From: Kiloniellaceae bacterium
GTDB lineage: Bacteria > Pseudomonadota > Alphaproteobacteria > Kiloniellales > Kiloniellaceae
Reading direction: 5' to 3'
Length of the DNA stretch: 10,121 nt
NCBI GenBank assembly: GCA_021776145.1
Contig: JAJFGM010000250.1
Coordinates: forward strand, 1 to 10,121
A program made the position numbers and the translations under genes. The notes below the pieces were generated by a model. The model did not search any database. It was not told the origin of the DNA and was given only the letters and a program-made list of their open reading frames with translations. How positions within the stretch are numbered: the stretch's first letter is position 1; each line of letters begins with the position of its first letter. Below are positions 6,158 to 10,121 of this stretch, one piece after another.

Positions 6158-7060
6158 ATGTCATCGACACCACAGCCAGCCGCGACGGCCCTACGCAAGT
6201 GCCGCTATCCGGCCCTGATCATCGCCGCGGTCTTTTGTATCGCCGCCCTTCAGTCGCCGGCGCGCGCCTCGACCGCGCCGGCATGGGCGCCGGTGGCGAG
6301 CGAAAAGCTGATGAAGTTGCCGGGCGATTATTTGAAGCGCGCCGTCGACAACGACTTCGCCCGATCCGGCCTTGCCGCAGCCATGGCCGACAGCGACGAC
6401 CGCGTCACTTTAAAACGCGATACCCTTGCCGACCTGCGAAGCGCCATTGAACGCAGCGACGGCGAGTTGCGCCTCGACCTTGAACAGCAATTCCTGGAAG
6501 AAAAGCGCGATTTCATCAAGCTGCTCGGCGAGCAACAGGAGCTGCGGCGAAAGCGCGCCGAAACCAAGATTCGGCTCTATGAAAAACTGCTCGGCAGGCT
6601 TAGCAGCAAGCGTCAGGCACAGTCGCCCGCGCACGCCGCGCTGCTGGCCAAGCAGACCGCCGCCCGCGCCCGCCTTGAGGCGACACTGAGTCAAGTCGAC
6701 CTCGACCTCGTGCGTTCGCCGGCGGCGAACGACAGTAAGTACGCGCAAGAATACGCGCACAACATTTCCGCCATCGAAAAGCTCGTCCTGGCCGTCAACG
6801 CCCACCCGATGAACCAGGCACCCTCGATCGACGGACAGCCGATGTCGCAGTCCGACTACCTGCGTCAACTCATCGCCAGCAATCAGGCCGAACTGGCGTT
6901 GGCGGACCAGGAAGGCGCCATTCTGGGCTACATGGCCAAGCTCGTTTCCCTTGACGCCCTGGCCCTGTCGGAAGGGCTGGATGTCGATCCCGAGACAGTC
7001 GAAGCGGCCGACACACCCAGCACCATCACTTCAGCCGTCGAATTCTTCATCACGCAATAG
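6158..7060 (+). CDS. Periplasmic coiled-coil protein of unknown function
   Basis: A 300-aa exported protein with a signal peptide at about 1-38 (hydrophobic core from about 18, ARA-S cleavage). Residues about 82-185 are a highly charged, heptad-like helical region (DLEQQFLEEKRDFIKLL, EQQELRRKRAETKIRLYEK) expected to form a long coiled coil. The C-terminal third (about 193-300) is helical and less charged, with SDYLRQLIASNQAELALADQ. GGAGG precedes the ATG at a good distance. There are no catalytic motifs. A structural rod or scaffold in the periplasm fits the operon, but no family is recognised. Confidence 0.85.
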   Translation: MSSTPQPAATALRKCRYPALIIAAVFCIAALQSPARASTAPAWAPVASEKLMKLPGDYLKRAVDNDFARSGLAAAMADSDDRVTLKRDTLADLRSAIERSDGELRLDLEQQFLEEKRDFIKLLGEQQELRRKRAETKIRLYEKLLGRLSSKRQAQSPAHAALLAKQTAARARLEATLSQVDLDLVRSPAANDSKYAQEYAHNISAIEKLVLAVNAHPMNQAPSIDGQPMSQSDYLRQLIASNQAELALADQEGAILGYMAKLVSLDALALSEGLDVDPETVEAADTPSTITSAVEFFITQ

Positions 7061-7095
7061 GCCCATCACTCGATCCACATGGAAGGAGCTAACCC

Positions 7096-7494
7096 ATGCA
7101 ACGCCGATCTTCATTCCTTGCCGCCACCGCGCTCAGCTTCGCGTTGGCATTCTCCCTAGCCAGTGGCGCCAGCGCCGGCACCCTGGAAAACCTCGAACGC
7201 GAGCGCGCCATCATGCTGGAGACATTGCTCTCGGGCGACCTTGGTGTCGCGGAACGTCAAAGCCGGATCGAGGTGTCGCGTGCCCGGTTGGTCGACCTTG
7301 AGCGCATGGTTTTGCGCGACAGCGATTTGGTCGGCAAGAACACACCGCTGGTACGCTCGGCATTCGACAACTACGACCTGACGTTCCTGGTTCACGCCTC
7401 GGTAGAGAAACGCCGAGCCCTGGCCGACCACTGGCTGGGTGAGATCGGCATCTCGACGCAGACCCTGAGCAACGCGCGCATGGGTCGCCGCTGA
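7096..7494 (+). CDS. Small periplasmic helical protein
   Basis: A 132-aa exported protein. The signal peptide covers 1-27 (ASA-G). The mature 105 residues are mostly helical and charged (LENLERERAIMLETLL, SRARLVDLERMVLRD), followed by a short segment with NYDLTFLVHASVEKR and a basic C-terminus. AAGGAG precedes the ATG. It ends one base before the channel-protein start, so it is probably translated together with that gene. The charged helices could pair with the coiled-coil protein encoded just upstream, but this is inference. No known family is recognised. Confidence 0.85.
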   Translation: MQRRSSFLAATALSFALAFSLASGASAGTLENLERERAIMLETLLSGDLGVAERQSRIEVSRARLVDLERMVLRDSDLVGKNTPLVRSAFDNYDLTFLVHASVEKRRALADHWLGEIGISTQTLSNARMGRR

Positions 7495-7495
7495 G

Positions 7496-8032
7496 ATGGG
7501 CGCGCTGCTCACGGTGTCGACGCAGATGGCGCAAGCCGCCAGCTATGTCTTGGGCTTTGTCGCCCTCGCCGCGGCGGCCGCGGCCGGGCTCTTTTCCGAA
7601 GATCCCGGTGACCTGGCCAATTGGACCCTCGATGTCCTGGGCATCGGCTTCGTTGCCCTGTTGGTCATTCTGGTCCTGATCACCGCCTTTAGCCTGGTGC
7701 GCCTGCTGGTTGCAGCGCAGCGCGACATCGAACTGTGGCGTGAAGTCGGCCTGCAAGCGGCCAACGGCATCACCACCCTGGCCCTGACCTTCACCCTGCT
7801 CGGCATCAGCCTTGGCATCGGCGGCCTCGCGGGCCAGGAGTTGACGCCCGAGACGGTGCAGGCGGTCATCCGCGAATTGACCGCCAACTTCAGCCTCGCC
7901 TTCGTGACAACGATCATCGGGCTGCCGGTATCCGCGCTGCTGCGCGCCGTCATATCGATTTCCGCGACCCGACGGCTGTTGCAGGAACCGGACATCATCG
8001 CAGCCGCCAGCCCGCAAGGGAGACCCTCATGA
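7496..8032 (+). CDS. Short MotA/TolQ/ExbB-like proton-channel protein
   Basis: A 178-aa polytopic inner-membrane protein with hydrophobic segments at about 15-33, 46-72, 88-112 and 132-155. The last two carry the pattern of the family's pore helices: ANGITTLALTFTLLGISLG, corresponding to the G-x-x-GT-x-x-G-x-x-x-x-F helix, and FSLAFVTTIIGLPVSALL, corresponding to the AF-x-TT-x-x-GL-x-x-A-x helix, with pore-facing Thr residues. Family members normally have a large cytoplasmic domain between TM2 and the pore helices. Here that loop is only about 15 residues, so this is a minimal version. The ATG follows the previous stop by one base and the TGA overlaps the next gene (ATGA). It is expected to form the pentameric channel around the ExbD-like protein encoded at 4434. 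The assignment rests on motif pattern and context. Confidence 0.7.
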   Translation: MGALLTVSTQMAQAASYVLGFVALAAAAAAGLFSEDPGDLANWTLDVLGIGFVALLVILVLITAFSLVRLLVAAQRDIELWREVGLQAANGITTLALTFTLLGISLGIGGLAGQELTPETVQAVIRELTANFSLAFVTTIIGLPVSALLRAVISISATRRLLQEPDIIAAASPQGRPS

Positions 8033-8646
8033 AATTTCTTATCTTCAATCTCGTCGTTGCCGGCGCGCTGATTTACCTCTTTTTCGCCGGCCAGCCAGAA
8101 CCGCAAACGATCGCCGACGAGGTAGATCAGCAGCTTCAGGCGCAGGCCCAGGAGCAGATCCGGGAGCAGGTTCAGGAGCAGATCCGGCACGCGGAACCGA
8201 TTGTCCCTGAACTCTCAGAGCCAACTGCCGACAACTTGCGCGCCGGCGCGCAACCGAAGTCAACGACCGGTGCGGCCAGCGCCGCGGACCTCGAGACGCA
8301 ACTGGCCGGGCTGAAGGCGCTGCTACCGGGCACGGCGCCGACCGACGAGCCGCTACCGCCACCGCCGCCGGTCCCGGCACAATGGGCGCCGGAATCAGAG
8401 CCCGCAACCGACGCCGGAAACACCGCACCCCTTGGCGCGCACGCGCAAGCGAACAGGGCGGAAGCAAGTATCAGCCTCGCGCCGGTCGAAAGCGTCACAC
8501 CGGAGGTGGCAGTGCGGCGCGCGCTGGTTCTTAGAGACTCGGAACCGGCCGCACCGCCGGTGAAACCAGCCTCGGCCCGGCGGCAAGAACTTCAGCAACT
8601 GAGTGAAGAGATGGAACTCATTGCCGTCGAGGCACTGGCGCAGTGA
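8029..8646 (+). CDS. Single-span protein with coiled-coil repeat and proline-rich linker (TolA/TonB-like architecture)
   Basis: A 205-aa protein. A TM helix at 3-20 (FLIFNLVVAGALIYLFFA) lies at the very N-terminus with a Lys before it. Residues about 28-56 form a Gln/Glu/Arg-rich helix with an 8-residue repeat (QEQIREQV QEQIR). A linker follows, with a run of prolines at about 108-117 (EPLPPPPPVP), and a short helical end (RRQELQQLSEEMELIAVEALAQ). There is no globular C-terminal domain of TonB or TolA size. Start and stop overlap both neighbours (ATGA, TGATG), implying tight co-translation with the channel protein and the next linker protein. It may act as a cytoplasmic-membrane adaptor or stalk, and it is not recognised as a named family. 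Confidence 0.8.
   Translation: MKFLIFNLVVAGALIYLFFAGQPEPQTIADEVDQQLQAQAQEQIREQVQEQIRHAEPIVPELSEPTADNLRAGAQPKSTTGAASAADLETQLAGLKALLPGTAPTDEPLPPPPPVPAQWAPESEPATDAGNTAPLGAHAQANRAEASISLAPVESVTPEVAVRRALVLRDSEPAAPPVKPASARRQELQQLSEEMELIAVEALAQ
8149..8187 (+). repeat. 24-bp-period direct repeat encoding QEQIR units
   Basis: The 15-mer CAGGAGCAGATCCGG occurs exactly at 8149-8163 and at 8173-8187, 24 bp apart, with CGGGAGCAGG between them. It encodes an 8-residue helical repeat within the coiled-coil part of the gene starting at 8029 and probably arose by small tandem duplication. Confidence 0.85.
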
Positions 8647-9626
8647 TGATACCGGGGCGGCAACGGGCAACCGGCCCGCTCTCCGTCGCGGCCAGTCTCG
8701 CCTTGGCGCTTCTGCTTGCGGCGGGTGTGGCCATCGGGGAACCGCGCGACCATCCTTCCCCGAAAGATCCGGAGACATCCGTTACGGCGCCCTTGCCGGC
8801 GATCCCCGAGTTGGCCCGCATCATCTTGCCGCCGCCCCCGCCGTCATCCCAAGCCGCTCCGCCGCCTTTGCCGCGGATCTGGCCAAGCGAACCCGAAGTT
8901 CGCCAAGCAGTGTCAAGCGCCGCCGAACCGCCAGTGGTTGACCCTGCCCCGGCCGATCCCGCCCCGGCCGATCCGACTCCGACGACGCCAAAGCCGCAAG
9001 TCACGCCACTCGCCCCTCTCAATACCGAGCCGCCGCCGGAATCGTTGGCCTCGAAAAACACCGCGCCCGACATCCGCATCGATTCGACGCGGGCCACGAG
9101 CGTATCCAGCGGCCGTGCCCTGCTGCGCATGCTGGAAATCGGCAAGGGTCCGGGTGTCGAGATCGCCTGGCCGGAGGCGCGGGCAGAACGGAACCGGCTG
9201 TTTCAGGCGTTCCAAAGCTGCCTTGGCATGCAGGTCGCCTTGATGACGCCCGATAACCGGTTATTCACGCGGCAAACCCCGCCCGGCCAGGCGGCGACAA
9301 TCGAGACCGACCGCGTGAGCCAATTCCTGCGCAGCCCAAGCGGCGAAATTCCCGCCGCGGAAGCGGCGCTGCACCGCAAAATCATATCCAGACACAAACT
9401 GGCGCGCGCCCAGCCGGTGCGGCTGCTGCCGCGCAACGTCGACGCCGCCTTGCTGGGCGGACTTTTCGATCTGCTTGGCTCCGACTATCGGCCCGGTTCG
9501 ATCATCCGTGCCCGCTACCGTCTCTTGCCGGGCAGCCTCGCAGTGGAAGACATCTCCATCGACGGACGACGAACGGATGGCCGTATGAGCCTTTCTCTTT
9601 CCCTCTTACGCCGCTGCCGGTCATAA
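8646..9626 (+). CDS. TonB/TolA-like protein: N-terminal anchor, proline-rich linker, C-terminal periplasmic domain
   Basis: A 326-aa protein. An N-terminal hydrophobic segment (about 12-30, VAASLALALLLAAGVAIG) serves as a membrane anchor or signal. A long Pro/Ala-rich region, about 32-135, follows (LPPPPPSSQAAPPPLP, repeats of PADPAPADPT), as in TonB's periplasm-spanning linker. A globular C-terminal domain, about 148-326, is introduced by SSGRALLRMLEIGKGPGVE and IAWPEARAERNRL and closes with beta-rich RYRLLPGSLAVEDISIDGRR. Cys192 and Cys324 are the only domain cysteines and could pair, as in the disulfide-bearing C-domain of TolA. ATG 8646 overlaps the upstream stop (TGATG). GTG 8643 is an alternative start that adds one residue. 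It would carry energy from the channel to an outer-membrane partner, which is inference. The domain itself is unrecognised. Confidence 0.82.
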   Translation: MIPGRQRATGPLSVAASLALALLLAAGVAIGEPRDHPSPKDPETSVTAPLPAIPELARIILPPPPPSSQAAPPPLPRIWPSEPEVRQAVSSAAEPPVVDPAPADPAPADPTPTTPKPQVTPLAPLNTEPPPESLASKNTAPDIRIDSTRATSVSSGRALLRMLEIGKGPGVEIAWPEARAERNRLFQAFQSCLGMQVALMTPDNRLFTRQTPPGQAATIETDRVSQFLRSPSGEIPAAEAALHRKIISRHKLARAQPVRLLPRNVDAALLGGLFDLLGSDYRPGSIIRARYRLLPGSLAVEDISIDGRRTDGRMSLSLSLLRRCRS

Positions 9627-9684
9627 ACACGCCAGGTCTTTGGACTCCTCCCCAACTCGAAAGGGCGGTGTCACTTTATGGATT

Positions 9685-9713
9685 CTGGCATAACGCTAGA
9701 ATTTTCATATAAC
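9685..9713 (+). promoter_or_regulatory. Sigma70-like promoter of the crotonase gene
   Basis: The -35 CTGGCA (9685-9690, four of six consensus matches), a 17-bp spacer and the -10 TATAAC (9708-9713, five of six) predict a start of transcription near 9720 and a 5' leader of about 40 nt. It lies in an AT-rich island in otherwise GC-rich DNA. Confidence 0.6.
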
Positions 9714-9721
9714 AATGTTAT
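9709..9721. promoter_or_regulatory. Perfect palindrome overlapping the -10 element, candidate repressor operator
   Basis: ATAAC-AAT-GTTAT is an exact dyad with 5-bp arms and a 3-bp centre. It covers the -10 and the predicted transcription start, where a bound TetR- or MarR-type repressor would block RNA polymerase. Such control is common for acyl-CoA metabolism genes. No regulator gene is in the window. Confidence 0.5.
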
Positions 9722-9726
9722 CATTT

Positions 9727-9749
9727 CTCTAACAGTCGATGGGTTAGAG
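9727..9749 (+). promoter_or_regulatory. Second inverted repeat, reaching the ribosome binding site
   Basis: CTCTAAC (9727-9733) and GTTAGAG (9743-9749) are exact reverse complements separated by 9 nt. The right arm includes part of the AGAGGGA Shine-Dalgarno. In DNA it could be a second operator half-site pair, and in the mRNA leader it could fold as a hairpin covering the ribosome site. The stem is short and A-T rich, so the RNA role is uncertain. Confidence 0.45.
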
Positions 9750-9760
9750 GGAAAAGAACG

Positions 9761-10121
9761 ATGTCGAAAGTGATCTACGAGAGGGACGGCCGTATCGGCC
9801 GCATTACGCTCAACCGGCCGGAGGTTCTCAATGCCATCGACGGCGACCTGCCCGGCGAGCTCGCCGACTGTGTCGCCGTTGCCAATGCCGACGACGGCGT
9901 GCATGTCATAATTCTTGCCGGCGCCGGCCGGGCCTTTTGCGCCGGCTACGACCTCGACGCCTATGCCGAAACCGCCGGCGAGAACAGCGTGACCCAGGAG
10001 ATGCCCTGGGACCCGATGAAGGACTATGCCTTCATGAAGCGCAACACCGAGCTCTTCATGTCGCTGTGGCGCAGCTACCGGCCGGTGATCTGCAAGGTAC
10101 AGGGCTACGCCGTTGCCGGCG
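9761..10121 (+). CDS. Enoyl-CoA hydratase/isomerase (crotonase) family protein, partial
   Basis: The N-terminal 120 residues of a crotonase-fold acyl-CoA enzyme, cut by the window edge. The start is typical (VIYERDGRIGRITLNRPEVLNAI). The first oxyanion-hole strand-turn is present at about 52-65 (LAGAGRAFCAGYDL), and the second begins at about 112 (KVQGYAVAG), leading into the missing catalytic helix. An insertion at about 73-95 (MPWDPMKDYAFMKRN) separates the two and is of a kind seen in some acyl-CoA hydratase paralogues. AGAGGGA lies 8 nt before the ATG. It has its own promoter and is functionally unrelated to the envelope operon. The catalytic Glu residues, and so the exact reaction, are beyond view. 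Confidence 0.95.
   Translation, partial: MSKVIYERDGRIGRITLNRPEVLNAIDGDLPGELADCVAVANADDGVHVIILAGAGRAFCAGYDLDAYAETAGENSVTQEMPWDPMKDYAFMKRNTELFMSLWRSYRPVICKVQGYAVAG

Larger units (their letters stand above)
2148..9626 (+). other. Predicted eleven-gene envelope operon (divergent Tol/Ton-like apparatus)
   Basis: Eleven genes run in the same direction with intergenic gaps of 40, 24, 38, -11, 14, 35, 35, 1, -4 and -1 bp, and no terminator-like hairpin lies between them. Every product starts with a signal peptide, a lipoprotein signal or a membrane anchor, and none looks cytosolic. The set includes a MotA/TolQ/ExbB-like channel protein, an ExbD/TolR-like protein, two TolA/TonB-style linker proteins, a peptidoglycan-binding protein and a lytic transglycosylase. 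This composition implies one trans-envelope complex. Gene order and content do not match canonical tol-pal (tolQ-tolR-tolA-tolB-pal-cpoB) or tonB-exbB-exbD loci. Confidence 0.7.
9627..9760. other. Intergenic region between the envelope operon and the crotonase gene
   Basis: A 134-bp AT-rich gap. The first 50 bases show no convincing intrinsic terminator. The imperfect ACACGCC/GGCGGTGT pair at about 9625-9671 has a long loop and no T-run. The rest holds the crotonase promoter, two dyads and an AGAGGGA ribosome site. Confidence 0.6.

Noticed and set aside
4434..8032. Zorya-type antiphage defence (ZorA/ZorB-like channel plus peptidoglycan-binding partner)
   Set aside because: No cytoplasmic effector such as a helicase or nuclease is present, the ExbD-like protein has no OmpA-like domain, and all companions are envelope proteins.
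2148..9626. Canonical tol-pal or tonB-exbB-exbD locus
   Set aside because: There is no TolB beta-propeller, no OmpA-type Pal domain and no TonB-dependent receptor. The channel and ExbD-like genes are not adjacent and the channel protein is much shorter.
9625..9671. Possible intrinsic terminator after the envelope operon
   Set aside because: ACACGCC and GGCGGTGT pair only with a bulge and a loop of more than 30 nt, and no T-run follows.

Overview
The window is GC-rich and tightly packed. Codon use, the alphaproteobacterial-looking two-component proteins and a rickettsial-type 17 kDa antigen protein suggest an alphaproteobacterium, possibly Rhodospirillales-like. That is an inference from style, not from a marker gene. 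No RNA genes, insertion sequences, CRISPR arrays or attachment sites were seen.

Layout. (1) Positions 1-1980, minus strand: a three-gene operon reading leftward, made of a small secreted PepSY-like protein, an OmpR/PhoB-type response regulator and a membrane sensor histidine kinase cut by the window edge. The arrangement resembles the FeuN-FeuP-FeuQ envelope-sensing modules of rhizobia. (2) Positions 1981-2147: a divergent intergenic region with direct repeats (TTAACA / CTAACA, 10-bp period) and an inverted repeat GTTAGG...CCTAAC, a plausible binding site for the regulator. (3) Positions 2148-9626, plus strand: eleven consecutive genes with gaps of 40 bp or less, several overlapping, so probably one operon. 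Every product carries a signal peptide, lipoprotein signal or membrane anchor. (4) Positions 9627-9760: an AT-rich island with a good sigma70-like promoter and two perfect dyads. (5) Positions 9761-10121: the start of an unrelated crotonase (enoyl-CoA hydratase/isomerase) gene.

The eleven-gene operon is the notable part. It contains a short four-helix protein with MotA/TolQ/ExbB-type pore helices, an ExbD/TolR-like protein with Glu where the family has its TM Asp, and two single-span proteins with coiled-coil or proline-rich linkers in the style of TolA/TonB. It also contains a periplasmic protein with a C-terminal peptidoglycan-binding domain and a CsgG/FlgO/LpoB-like middle, a lytic transglycosylase, a helical-repeat lipoprotein, two periplasmic helical proteins, a glycine-zipper 17 kDa-antigen protein and an unrecognised secreted protein. 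Together they read as a divergent, possibly undescribed proton-motive-force-driven trans-envelope apparatus that spans the inner membrane, peptidoglycan and outer membrane. It would be distinct from canonical Tol-Pal and TonB-ExbBD loci and is likely controlled by the divergent PepSY-linked two-component system. The TolQ/TolR/TolA-like assignments rest on topology and short motifs and need profile or structure confirmation.
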